Positions 54,737-64,000 of a stretch of 64,000 nucleotides of DNA are shown piece by piece; within the stretch, counting starts at the first letter, position 1; every line of letters begins with the position of its first letter. This DNA is from Cyprinodon diabolis. Lineage: Eukaryota; Chordata; Actinopteri; Cyprinodontiformes; Cyprinodontidae. The stretch covers positions 1,133,456 through 1,197,455 of the forward strand of contig CM060062.1 in NCBI GenBank assembly GCA_030533445.1. The letters run 5' to 3'. The notes beneath the pieces were generated by a model that searched no databases, had not been told where the DNA came from, and saw only the letters and a list, made by a program, of their open reading frames with translations. The translations under genes and the position numbers were made by a program.

Positions 54737-56084
54737 ACCTGACCCAGGTAACGGTCCCCCAAACAAATCTTATGTTCCCTCTTCGGTCAGATCACGCCTA
54801 ATTCATTGGATGCACACCGCCAAATTTTCCGCTCATCCGGGGGTGAGTAGAACCATCAACCTTTTCTCGAGACGTTTCTGGTGGCCTACCCTGCACAGGG
54901 ATGTTAAAGAATATGTTCTGGCCTGTCCAACCTGCGCCAGAAACAAGACCACACATCAACCTCCTTCTGAGCTGTTGCATCCACTTCCTGTTCCTTCTCG
55001 CCCCTTGTCTCACATCGCTATTGACTTCGTTACTGGTCTTCCCATCTCTCGAGGTATGTCCACAATCCTCACCATTGTTGACCGATTTTCCAAGTCCTGC
55101 CATCTTGTTCCCCTCAGGAAGCTTCCCACGGCTTTTCAAACCGCCCAGCTCCTTATTAAACACGTTTTCCGTCTACATGGCATTCCTCAGGAGATTCTTT
55201 CTGACCGTGGACCACAATTCATCTCTCAGGTTTGGAAGGCTTTTTGCTCTGCACTCAACTGTAAATCATCTCTCACCTCAGGTTATCACCCACAGTCCAA
55301 TGGCCAAACAGAAAGAATGAATCAGCAGCTTGAATCTTCCCTTCGTTTTCTGACCTCCAGTAATCCCACCGACTGGAGCCAACATCTCCCATGGATCGAA
55401 TATGCCCACAATTCTCTCAAGTCAGCTTCCACCGGTCAGTCCCCATTTCAGGTCAGTCTTGGTTACCAACCTCCACTTTTTCCCGCAGACGAGAGAGAGA
55501 TTTCGGTCCAATCAGTCAACCACCACATCCGCCGTTGTCATCGTATCTGGAGAGACACCATAGCCACCCTCAACCGTTCCTTGGAGACCACCAAACGGTT
55601 CGCCGACTCTAAGAGACGTCCTGCCCCAGATTACTCTGTCGGTCAGGAGGTATGGCTCTCCACTCGGGACATTCCCCTCAAGGGGATGTCCCGTAAACTC
55701 TCCCCGAGATACATTGGCCCCTACAGGATTTCCCAGGTCATAAACCCGTCAGCCATACGCCTACAACTTCCTCCGACTCTTCGCATTCATCCCACGTTCC
55801 ACGTTTCCCAGATCAAGCCTGTCATCTCCAGCCCTTTGTGCCCTCCGTCCGACTCCCCTCCACCCGCCCTGGAAGTCGATGGACATCCGGCCTTCACCGT
55901 CCGCCGGATCGTGGACTCCCGTCGGCGAGGTCGCGGCTGGCAGTACCTCGTCGATTGGGAGGGCTACGGTCCGGAGGATCGCCAGTGGGTTCCTGGCTCC
56001 TACATCCTCGACCCATCCCTCATCGAGGAGTACGAGCGATCCCTCCCATCGACGTCTTCTGGACCGCCAAGAGGCGGTCGTTGA
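54660..56084 (+). CDS. pol: Gypsy element pol, part 2: integrase and chromodomain (frame-disrupted)
   Basis: The integrase joins element DNA to the genome; the terminal chromodomain is thought to guide integration by binding histone marks. This frame is open from 54456, but homology begins about 54675. Visible are the HHCC zinc module (AHPGVSRT ... CPTCARNK), the catalytic core with D in [10 protein letters not shown] in LSDRGPQF and E in GQTERMN, a GPY/F-like region ([10 protein letters not shown]), and the chromodomain at about 55890-56045 ([32 protein letters not shown]). It is displaced by one base from part 1, most simply a single-base indel near 54660-54690, so full Pol cannot be read from this copy as it stands. 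Confidence 0.92.
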   Translation, partial: RLNLFCTVGVVTWEITDLINSALASEPDPGNGPPNKSYVPSSVRSRLIHWMHTAKFSAHPGVSRTINLFSRRFWWPTLHRDVKEYVLACPTCARNKTTHQPPSELLHPLPVPSRPLSHIAIDFVTGLPISRGMSTILTIVDRFSKSCHLVPLRKLPTAFQTAQLLIKHVFRLHGIPQEILSDRGPQFISQVWKAFCSALNCKSSLTSGYHPQSNGQTERMNQQLESSLRFLTSSNPTDWSQHLPWIEYAHNSLKSASTGQSPFQVSLGYQPPLFPADEREISVQSVNHHIRRCHRIWRDTIATLNRSLETTKRFADSKRRPAPDYSVGQEVWLSTRDIPLKGMSRKLSPRYIGPYRISQVINPSAIRLQLPPTLRIHPTFHVSQIKPVISSPLCPPSDSPPPALEVDGHPAFTVRRIVDSRRRGRGWQYLVDWEGYGPEDRQWVPGSYILDPSLIEEYERSLPSTSSGPPRGGR

Positions 56085-56095
56085 GGAGGGGGTAC
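56083..56095 (+). promoter_or_regulatory. Polypurine tract of the gypsy element
   Basis: GAGGAGGGGG immediately precedes the 3' LTR, overlapping the integrase stop codon. It is the expected plus-strand primer position. Confidence 0.8.
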
Positions 56096-56790
56096 TGTTG
56101 GGATCTGGAGAGGTTCCACCTCTCTCCAGCAGAGTTCGCTGTGGATCTTCCTGAGCTGAGCCTTCGACACACCTGAGACGCATCTCATCATCAGGAGGAT
56201 CCTCCAGTATATAAGCAGCCTTCAGACCTTGCCTCAACGCCGCAGTGTTTATCCAGTTTGGTTAGCACCTGAGCCTCTCTTCCTCTGTGAAATCCTTGTC
56301 GCTCTAAATCTCCTAGTTGGATTCTTATTCCCTTTTGTCTCTGCTTACAGGAAACCTGTTTTGCTTTGTAAGCTCTTGATGAGCTTAACCTGCCGAGCCT
56401 GCCCTCTGAGCCCAAACCTGAAGACCTTCCTCTGGATTCCCATGCTGCTCTGGACTAAGAGCTGGAAAACCAAGGTCTGTCCAAACGCTAGATGCAAGAC
56501 GCTGAAGCTGACTTTGAACTCTGCTGAAACAAACAGTCTCTGGACCCAACAGTGCCTCTCTCAAAGCCAAACCCGGACTCTTCAAGGTAGATCTCTGAAA
56601 ATAACAATTCCACATTCATCTGCTACGTGGCTAACTGAACTGTCATCTCTACAATCTCCTGAGAACCAGTCCTCCAGATGTGAACCAGTTCCTGACTCAT
56701 TTCCATGTGCTTTATTAATAAACTCATTTAAACCTTTCCCTGTTTCCCGTGGTGTTCTGCATATTGGGCCTCTCTGAACCAATCATGACA
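56096..56790 (+). repeat. 3' LTR of the gypsy element
   Basis: It is the same length as the 5' LTR and differs at about seven positions (for example TTTGCTG/TTCGCTG near its start, and a small cluster near 56646-56653). TATA box and poly(A) signal are conserved. Followed by the GACAC duplication. Confidence 0.95.
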
Positions 56791-56832
56791 GACACTGCTC
56801 TAACCACTAGGCCAACACCCTCCCCAACACCC
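56791..56832 (-). repeat. Head of the split SINE (family A), minus strand
   Basis: GACACTGCTCTAACCACTAG and GCCAACACCCTCCCC are the reversed tRNA-like head (box A). Joined across the gypsy element with 50846-51030, they make one SINE. Confidence 0.8.
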
Positions 56833-57800
56833 CGCCTCTGAGGGAGTGACCGACCACCCTGCAGAGAAATCTAATTTTAACCCCTTGAAACATAGGCTGA
56901 GTGGTAAATCGCGAATTTCGCTTTTTGGCTCAGTTCCCTCTTCACCTCAACAGACAGGTGCATCATCCGCATTATGGGAGCAGCCGCACCCACCTGCCTA
57001 TCAACCTCCTTCTCCGTACTCCTCTCACTCATGAACAGATGCTATAACCCCTCCCCTTGAGGCAGTTAGTCTCCTCCAAACTGAAAGGGACAAGCCACCT
57101 TTTTCCTGTCGAGAACCATGGCCTCGGACTTCGAGGGGCTGATCTTCTTCATTGCCGCTTTGCGCTATCCAACAATGTCCTCAGGCAAGCTCAGCAGCTC
57201 CCCACTCCCACTGTGACCAGTGTTAGAGAAGCTCTGCTTCCCACTCTAGAGGCGCCAGACGGTTTGGTAGAACCACTTTGTGGCAAACTGGTAGTCTTTC
57301 CCCAAGGTCTTTCCTAACTCCTCCCAGGTCAGACTTTCTGCCTGTCACCACTGAGGCCCTAGCACACTTTGCCTCATTGTACCTGCTTGCTTCCTCAGTT
57401 GTCCCACAAGCCAGTCAGGCTCAATAGGACTCTTTCTTCAGCTTGACAGCATTCCCTACTGGCAGTATCCACCACCAGGTTCAAGGATTGCCGCCCTGAC
57501 AGGCACTACAGACGCTACGGCCACAGCTATGGTTGGCTGGATCTTCAATAAAGGCTGAGAATACGGGGCACTTGGACTCTATGTCCCCAGCCTCCCCCAG
57601 AATCTTGGAGGAGCTCTCCAGTAAATGGGAGTTGAGGGCTCCACCAGACATTCCCTGCAGACCCTTACTACTCGGGGAAGCCTGCCCAGTGTGTCTGGCT
57701 CTTCCAGCGCATCCAGCTCTCCACCAGGTGCTGATTTTGGACAGTTCTACATCTCTTCACCTGGGTGTCCAAGACATGTGGCCAAAGGTCAGAAGATACG
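56833..57800 (-). pseudogene. RTE-like LINE, upstream part, minus strand, decayed
   Basis: The minus strand reads, from about 57790 down: a segment with SWLVGQ-like and VVTGRKSDLGGVRKDLG sequence, KVVLPNRL, then SGELLSL, then KISPSKSEAMVLDRKKVACP at about 57080-57150. The last is a hallmark after the reverse transcriptase core in fish RTE-like LINEs. The catalytic core between these blocks is deleted, and frames are broken. The ORF end continues at 50515-50832. Confidence 0.65.
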
Positions 57801-58969
57801 ACTACAAAGTTGATCATTGACCTTCAGCCTATGATGGCCAGGTAACAAGTTCCCTATTGGATACCTTAATGCTTAAACATGGTGTTCATGATGGACAATC
57901 TATTACATGTACAGTAGTCCAATAATGAGAAACCCCCCCAGGTTCAGAGCAGAGGCCCGTTCCTCCCGAAACAAGTCACCAGTCTGTCCACGAGTGAGTC
58001 ACTACCACTGCAGTCATCCCAGGCAGTTGAACGGAGCTGTTGTTTATCTGCATCCAGGCTTTTCTCACATGATGATTTGTTGATGTCAGTAAGTCTTTGT
58101 TTTTATGCGCTGATGCTGCTAATCCTGCAGGGTTTGTTGAAGGTCACAGAAGGCTTTGAAAGGAAGTACATATGGAGTGTTTCATCTGCTGAGACAGAGG
58201 GAAACACTGTGCCGCTATCCTTACTTTGTTTCACCATCCTTCATGCTGCATACTGTGTCCTCTTCCTTGCTACACTTGCCGTCTCTTTCTGCCTTCCTAT
58301 TGGCTCTTCTTCCCCCCATCCCACTAATTGCACTTCGTTCCTTTGCAGGTTGTTCCGTTCTTGTACCTTTTCAGTGTTCCACCTCGTCCGCAGAGAAGCT
58401 GCTCTCTGTCTGTCTGAGGATGGGGATGGCGTTACGTAACCCGCCTAGCTCGGTAAATCCTGCATGCTGACCTGCTGTCTGACCTGTCCAGCTTGAGCAG
58501 AAGAGGTTTTTCTTTAAAGGCCTCATTTGTAAAGCATTAGATCAACTTTTCCCTCGCGCAACAGGACAGGATGACGTCAGATTTCTGTTCTAAATCATCG
58601 AAGGATCCTCTGGTATTCATCATGGGTGCATCTCCTGCTCTCCTATCAGAGACTTTTTGGAAGTGGGGGACATTAAGACCAAGGACACTAAGTTTGCTCC
58701 TTGCAGGAATTGAACCCGTACCGACGGAGACATTTCTTCACAGTTCAGTGGTTATAATCTGGACTGGATGGGATTTGATTATTATTATTTTATTATTATT
58801 TTATCATGTCCTTTTGGAAAAACATGTATTATATGTTCTAAAACAGACTGTGGAGTTCCCATTCACCCAGAAAAATAAATAAATGAAAACATTTTTTATA
58901 TCAAATTTAATCTAAATTAATTAGAAATTATAATTGGAAGTAAATATGGCAGCTAGCAAACATCTGAGG
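57801..58969. other. Intergenic, nothing recognised
   Basis: Several 60-120 codon frames at 58077-58882 lack domains. An ATT/TTA microsatellite lies at about 58775-58805. Confidence 0.35.
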
Positions 58970-59672
58970 TGTCATGATGGGTTTAAGGTTCTTAGCCCAC
59001 ATGCAGAACACAACGGAGGCTGGGTAAAAGTTTAACAAGGTTTATTGAATGTTTCACAATCATAAGACAATGTACTGGGTCAGGAACTGGTCCGGGCTGG
59101 TTCACTGAAGTCTCCTAGGAAGATAGTTTGATTAGAAGGCAGGCTGCTGAGAATGAGTCTTTGATAATTCAGGATTATACCTTGACTGAATCCGGGCTTC
59201 TCTTAGAGAGAGAGGGAACCGTTGGGTCCAGAGACTGTTTGTTCAGTAGAGTTCAAGGGCAGCTGCAGCGTCTAGCTTCTGACTTTAATGGCAGACCTTG
59301 ATCAGAGTTTCCAGCTCTTAACTAAGAGCAGCAGGGGAATCCACATAGGAATCTTCAGGTTTGGCTCTCCAGGGCAGATTGGCAGGTTAGGCTCATCCAG
59401 AGCTTCAGGCTAGAGACAGGTTTCCTGTGAGGCAAAAACAGAAGAGAGTTAGAATCTGATCTCTCTCTAGAGACAGCTGAGATTCTTTCAGTTTCAGAGG
59501 CTCAGGTCGCTAACCAAACTAAGGTCAACACTGCGGCGTCGAAGCAAGGTCTGGCAGCAGGTTATAAAGGGCAGGTCTCCTGATGAGTCTCAGGTGTGCT
59601 GGAGGACTCCAGCTCCAGGAGAACCACGGCGCACTCTGCTGGAGGAAGGTGGTACAGCTCCAGATCCCAACA
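58970..59672 (-). mobile_element. Solo LTR of a related gypsy element, minus strand
   Basis: The reverse complement starts TGTTGGGATCTGGAG and ends CCCATCATGACA, parallel to the full element's LTR but clearly diverged. It is bracketed by the perfect 5-bp duplication TGAGG (58965-58969 and 59673-59677). No internal region is present, so it is a solo LTR from LTR-LTR recombination. It keeps a TATA-like TTATAAAG near 59563-59570 and the 11-mer GCCGCAGTGTT (minus strand, 59527-59537). Confidence 0.9.
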
Positions 59673-59677
59673 TGAGG

Positions 59678-60165
59678 GTTGTTGCAGGAGGCCCCCTATG
59701 AGCCACACAGCAGCACCATCCTCATTTTAGATGGATTCATTTTAATGCTTTTAGTTAAGATTATGTTGTTGGGTTTTTTTGTTAACTGTTGTTTTAGTGA
59801 GGAATTAAAGATTTCCTTTTTTCACAGATTATCCATCAAATGTTTTACTATCAGGATATAGTTACAGTTTTAAGAAATATGTAAAGAAAACATCCTTCCA
59901 CGGAAGTTTAGGATATCTGTCATATTTTACATGAACCAAACCTTAAGAAACAGTGAATCAGTTTCATCTTCCTCCTCTGGGTCATGATCCAGACACAAAC
60001 TGAAAGAAGACTGATCATTGAGCTCCAGCCGTGGACCAGGCAGGTTTGGCTGAGCTTCTTCCACCCAGGCTACTACTTTAAACCTTTACACACCGAGCTT
60101 CAGCTTCATCGGTCTGGATGATTCTTAGAGCCAAAATATTTAAAAAAATAATAATAATAAAAGGT
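59678..60165. other. Intergenic, nothing recognised
   Basis: No gene or repeat recognised apart from a short AATAAT microsatellite at about 60147-60160. Confidence 0.35.
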
Positions 60166-60960
60166 GGTCCGTGAGGCAGACACCCTGTCTACTTTTAAGG
60201 CTAGGCTTAAAACTTTCCTTTTTGATAAAGCTTCTAGTTAGAGTGGCTCAGGTTATCCTGAGCTATCTCTATAGTTCTGCTGCTATAGGCTTAGACTGCT
60301 GGAGGACATAGGGACCCCTTTTTCATCATTCTGCTTCATTCTATCTCTATTCTCCCACTCTGCAGAATCTGTTAGTTCAATCTCTAACGTTCTGCTCTCT
60401 CTGCTTTTTCTCATAGTAGCTTCATCTGGTCTGTTCCTGTTTGGCTGTGACTCCATCCTGGAGAGAAATATCAGCTGTGCTGCTGCCATCAACACCTTTG
60501 TTTCTAGATGTTGGAGCTTGGCCTGTTTTCCAGTGTAGTCCTGTTTCTCTGACTGTGACTAACTGGATGTGCTCTCTTCATCCTCTGACATGGGAGCTGG
60601 CTCGGAGCTCGTCTGCCTGGCTGTGTGTTTCCTGGACGGGGCCGCCTATGGAGCTGCTTGACAGTTGCCTTTTGTATCTATGCTACTTTTTCTATGTCTG
60701 CTTCTGTCTCCTTGAACCCCAGTGGGCCTCAGCAGATGGCCGCTCACACTGAGCCTGGTTCTGCTGGAGGTTTCTTCCTGTTCAAAGGGAGTTTTTCCTC
60801 TCCACTGTCGCTACAAGCATGCTTAGTGTGAGGGATTGCTGAAGAGTCAATGAGTCGATGCAATCAGCTGGTTTTCCTAAGATAGAAAACTTTGAAAGTG
60901 ACCTGAGATGACATGATGTGAATTGGAGCTATAGAAATAAACTGAATAGAATTGAATTAA
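60166..60960 (+). mobile_element. 5'-truncated L2-like LINE, + strand
   Basis: It begins within the last codons of the ORF (VREADTLSTFKARLKTFLFD) at about 60166 and runs through the full 3' region to the tail GAAATAAACTGAATAGAATT at 60940-60960. It is highly similar to the copies at 4395 and 7055. Confidence 0.85.
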
Positions 60961-62081
60961 AAGTAAAATCTAAACCAATGTGGAAAGATTTGAAATAGAT
61001 CCATGTTATTAAATTGTAAAGCCTTATTGTGGAGATAAACTGGACTTAAATTAAGTATATCCTCGGCAGGTGATTAAAATATCATGAGTAAGATTTTATG
61101 AGTGAATCATGGTTGGCAGGGAGCACAGCAGGAAATATCTCACATAGAGAGGCCCGCCTCTCAACTACCAACCAAGTAGTGATACATTATTGATGAGAGA
61201 AAGCAGCTTCCTCTCTGAGCTGCTCTCAGACGCTGGCAGGATATTTCTGGCACAGCTGTGGTAGAAAAATACAACATATTTGCACCATATTGCAATTGAA
61301 CCTGAAGGATTCTGGAGTCTTGTTAGCATAACTGTTGCATTCAGCTGCTATTTTATTATTTCCAAAGTAACATTTGCTTGAAATGAAGAACCATAACGGC
61401 TCGGGGCTACAGATAAAAAGGTCAACTGCTGATTGGGTATTTTGCCCGTTAGGCTGAGAGATCATTGGTTGATTGACTGTGATGTTTATTAGATGGTGAC
61501 TCAGTCTGAGTCTGCAGCCCCAGCCTGCGGTTGAAGAGCCCTGAGCTGAACACAGGAGCTGTGGTGCAGCAGCTGAGGACCTTTTCTTGTTTCTTAAGAG
61601 CTGTTTATTCTCCCGCTGCAGTGCGTCGCAGTTAGCGTGTCGCAGGTATGACATAGATCTGCACAACGCCAGAGGGACAGTCACCAACTAGCTAGGATTG
61701 TGAGTGTCTGTGTGTCGGTTTGACGAACTTGTTCTCCGTCTACAACCCCTCATCCAGCGTCAGAAGACACACAGTTCACTGGTGAGTGTTCGCCAAAGGC
61801 TGGCCGTGGCGCTGCGTGTTTTGGCTTCAGGTGCAAACCAACAGACACCAAACAGAAAATATGCATAGTGTAGGGCAGGTGTAGAATTGACCAATCAGAG
61901 GCCTCCTTTCCCTCCTCCCTGCGGCACTGTCTGCGATTACCTTCAATATCTGGGGGGTCTGTGGAAAGGGGGGGGGGGGATACGTGTGTTAACTGTGACA
62001 CTCATGCAGACGAGCTGGTTTCTGAGCATAAATCCGTTTTTAGCGTTAGCTGCCTCACCTCTCCTCTGCTTTTCCTTTCAG
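60961..62081. other. Intergenic or 5' flank of the candidate exon
   Basis: A 153-codon minus-strand frame at 61226-61687 has no recognisable domain. A candidate splice donor CACTG|GTGAGT lies at 61781-61782 and a G homopolymer at 61969-61979. Possible untranslated exon sequence near 61740-61780 is speculative. Confidence 0.3.
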
Positions 62082-62210
62082 CCTCCAGGCTCTTGGAGCT
62101 GAGCTGGAAAAAGGAGCCAGAGAAAATCTCCAGGTCCAGTTCTAGGGCGGGTCCGGCTCCATGTCTGCCCCTGCTCCAGCCAGTCGCAGCTCCACGTCGC
62201 GCACTCGCCG
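62082..62210 (+). CDS. Candidate internal exon with a start codon (possibly syntaphilin first coding exon)
   Basis: A TTTTCCTTTCAG acceptor ends at 62081 and a CGCCG|GTAAGT donor starts at 62211. An in-frame stop at 62143-62145 is followed by ATG at 62161, giving MSAPAPASRSSTSRTR plus two bases before the donor. The Ser/Arg-rich start and the position about 30 kb downstream of nsfl1c fit the syntaphilin (SNPH) gene, which is a neighbour of NSFL1C in human. That identification is inference; the peptide is too short to be sure. Coding bases are 62161-62210. Confidence 0.4.
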
Positions 62211-62211
62211 G

Positions 62212-63182
62212 TAAGTTGCAGATGAGTCTTAGTATTATTTGCTGTGTTCTGTTCAGGTGGAGGCCCATGCTGCCCAGTAGTGGTGGGAAGTCTTCATATT
62301 CCTCACATAAACGCCTTCATCATGACCACCAAGAGGAGACAGAAGTAACCTCGGCCTGCGGGGGTCAGAACCCACCGCTGACCTCAGAACACGGTCCGGG
62401 CTGTTTGATGCTTATTGTGAAGGTTTATTTCTTATTGTGCTGCAGGTGTCCTGTCGGCCCAGCATTCCCTTAGTAATACGCATGCGTGGATGATGGTTAT
62501 TAGCGGTTATCAGTCCCCATGAATGGCTTTAGATTTTACCAGTAGGCTGTTATCACCCAATGAATCTTAATTTTAAAGTAATTCATTTCCCCCCTCAGAA
62601 TTAATGAATCTTTTTATTTGTAATCTGAAAATTATTTTAAATACGTTTTTCATGTACTGTAAAAATAAATAAATAAAAATACAAATCTGCATTTTAGTCA
62701 TATTAAACGAACAAAAAAAAAAGTTCATGTCCTGTCAGCTGAGTTGTAGAATCTTATACCTATAATAATTCTTTAATAAGATCCTCGTCAAACAGACTTG
62801 CAATGTTTTTTTTTTTAAAGCTAACGTGTGTAGTGGACCTAGTGAAGGACTTTTTTAGATGTTTTCTGCCCAAAACAAGGACAAAAATCGGACTAAATGG
62901 GGAAATAAAACGGCGTGATTGGCTGTAAGGAGATTAGCTGACAGAGGATACTCTATAGAATGCGTATAACTGAGGGTATGCTGGCCTGACGCCGTATGCT
63001 GAGCTGACAGAACACGGTTAAAGGATGTTTCCATGGAAACATTAACACTGGAAAAGACTTTGGTCCAACATGGGTACAACCCTCTGCTGAGAAATGTCAG
63101 ATTCTGTAATTTTTATCGGACTGGCTTGAACTGTTACTGACATCTTCACCAATCAGGTCTTAAAAGGCAGCACTAACTCCTA
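62212..63182. other. Probable intron or intergenic, nothing recognised
   Basis: AT-rich sequence. No second exon was found in the window. Confidence 0.35.
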
Positions 63183-63378
63183 AAGCCTGCAACTTTTAGA
63201 TGTATCTTTGGTTCAGCACACCTGAATCAAATAATTAGATGATTGAGAGAACTCTGGAGGAAGTGACTGCATACTAAGGAGGTAACCGAGCCATTTAATT
63301 CAGGTGTGTTGGAGCAAGGATGGATCTAAAAGTTGCAGGATTCCGGCCCCCAGGAACTGGAACTGCCCACCTCTGCTG
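63183..63378. mobile_element. Partial hAT-type MITE
   Basis: CCTGCAACTTTTAGATGTAT and GATGGATCTAAAAGTTGCAG are inverted matches, and CACACCTGAATCAAATAATT pairs with AATTCAGGTGTGTT. The right end GGCAGTT-type sequence (reversed: ACTGCCCACCTCTG) has no left partner, so the left end is lost. Confidence 0.6.
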
Positions 63379-63761
63379 TAGGGTAAAGCCCAGAACATAC
63401 CATATCTGATTTTGCGTCTAATCCGATAGAAAATCGTGTTGCAGCAGTCAGTTGGGATGACCCGATTTTGGAAGTGGGGGTGAAAGTCTAGCAGGCTAGT
63501 GATCGCCGAGGACAGAGATATCCCGCTTGCGTCAGCTGGATAGTAAATTTAGGAAGTCTAACAACAGAAACGAGGAGGAGACATGGCACAGAAACGCATC
63601 TTGGATTTTTTGGGAAAACCACCAATGAAGAACAACTGGTACCACAATCAGTGCAACGGAGAGCAGCCAGAGAGGAGGCTGTTCGCCCACCTCTGATGGC
63701 AGATGCTGTGGCGGGCTCAGCCTTAGCACCCGCAACCCAACCTAGCGTGAATGGATTAGAC

Positions 63762-63963
63762 CAGTGTTTTTCAATCCTGGTCCTCAAGGCACCCTGCCCT
63801 GCATGTTTTAGATGTTTCCCAGCTTTCACACACCTGTTATCAATTGATAGCAGATTATCAGGCTTTGCTGAACTGCAATCATCTGAATCCGGTGTGCTGA
63901 ACCTCAGAAACATCCAAAACATGCAGAGCAGGGTGCCTTGAGGACCAGGGTTGAAAAACACTG
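63762..63963. mobile_element. hAT-type MITE (202 bp) with perfect 8-bp target duplication
   Basis: Ends CAGTGTTTTTCAATCCTG and AGGGTTGAAAAACACTG are inverted repeats, and the arms remain paired for about 40 bases (GTCCTCAAGGCACCCTG). The flank GATTAGAC occurs at 63754-63761 and 63964-63971. No coding capacity. Confidence 0.9.
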
Positions 63964-64000
63964 GATTAGACAATCCCTTCCAGCCCAAATCCTCCTGTTT

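Larger units (their letters stand above)
51026..56795 (+). mobile_element. Near-intact chromodomain Ty3/gypsy LTR retrotransposon (with target duplications)
   Basis: A 5760-bp element (51031-56790) is bounded by 695-bp LTRs and the 5-bp duplication GACAC (51026-51030, 56791-56795). Order is LTR, gag, protease, reverse transcriptase, RNase H, integrase, chromodomain, polypurine tract, LTR, as in chromodomain Ty3/gypsy elements such as sushi. By eye the two LTRs differ at about 7 positions of 695, so insertion was recent. Gag is open; pol carries one frame change between RNase H and integrase. The element is inserted into an antisense SINE, itself within an antisense RTE-like LINE. Confidence 0.95.

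Noticed and set aside
61226..61687. 153-codon minus-strand ORF
   Set aside because: No recognisable domain, ordinary composition and no splice or promoter support.

Overview
The window is vertebrate nuclear DNA from a teleost fish. Coding sequence is sparse and split by GT-AG introns. The rest is packed with fish-type transposable elements: L2-like LINE 3' ends, RTE-like LINEs, tRNA-derived SINEs, hAT-type and TTAA-flanked DNA transposons, and a chromodomain Ty3/gypsy element. Species cannot be fixed from the sequence; a ray-finned, probably acanthomorph, fish fits best. There are no bacterial-style operons, CRISPR arrays or rRNA genes.

Layout. (1) 1-19 kb: gene-poor, with a C-rich strand-skewed block (about 300-1400) and many LINE, SINE and DNA-transposon pieces. 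(2) 19.35-31.5 kb: one complete, confidently recognised gene on the + strand, nsfl1c (p47, cofactor of the p97/VCP ATPase). It has nine coding exons, 374 codons and a polyadenylation signal. Its introns hold a 482-bp MITE, a 914-bp foldback element and a decayed hAT transposon. (3) 32-38 kb: a TTAA-flanked element with a THAP-like zinc-finger remnant, a SINE with clear target-site duplications, a decayed hAT piece, and a CTC-repeat region followed by a possible untranslated first exon. (4) 39.37-46.47 kb: a 7.1-kb minisatellite of about 151 copies of a 47-bp unit, with higher-order structure and no stop codon in any frame of the minus strand. (5) 47-51 kb: an antisense L2 copy interrupted by a TTAA element and a SINE. 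(6) 50.5-57.8 kb: a three-layer nest in which an RTE-like LINE contains a SINE that contains a near-intact chromodomain Ty3/gypsy element with matched 695-bp LTRs. (7) 58.97-59.67 kb: a solo LTR of a related element. (8) 60-64 kb: another L2 3' end, one candidate first coding exon at 62161-62210 (possibly syntaphilin, an inference from synteny and residue composition), and two hAT-type MITEs.

The main biological points are these. The gypsy element has an 11-nt stretch just after its 5' LTR that is exactly complementary to the LTR sequence about 31 nt downstream of its TATA box. This is the arrangement expected of a self-priming (Tf1/sushi-type) retrotransposon, and the solo LTR keeps the same 11-mer. 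The minisatellite is a second unusual object: because 47 is not a multiple of 3, three successive units encode one 47-residue peptide period, and each minus-strand frame reads the same peptide out of phase.

All calls come from reading the sequence. No database search was possible, so family names of repeats are from motif recognition.
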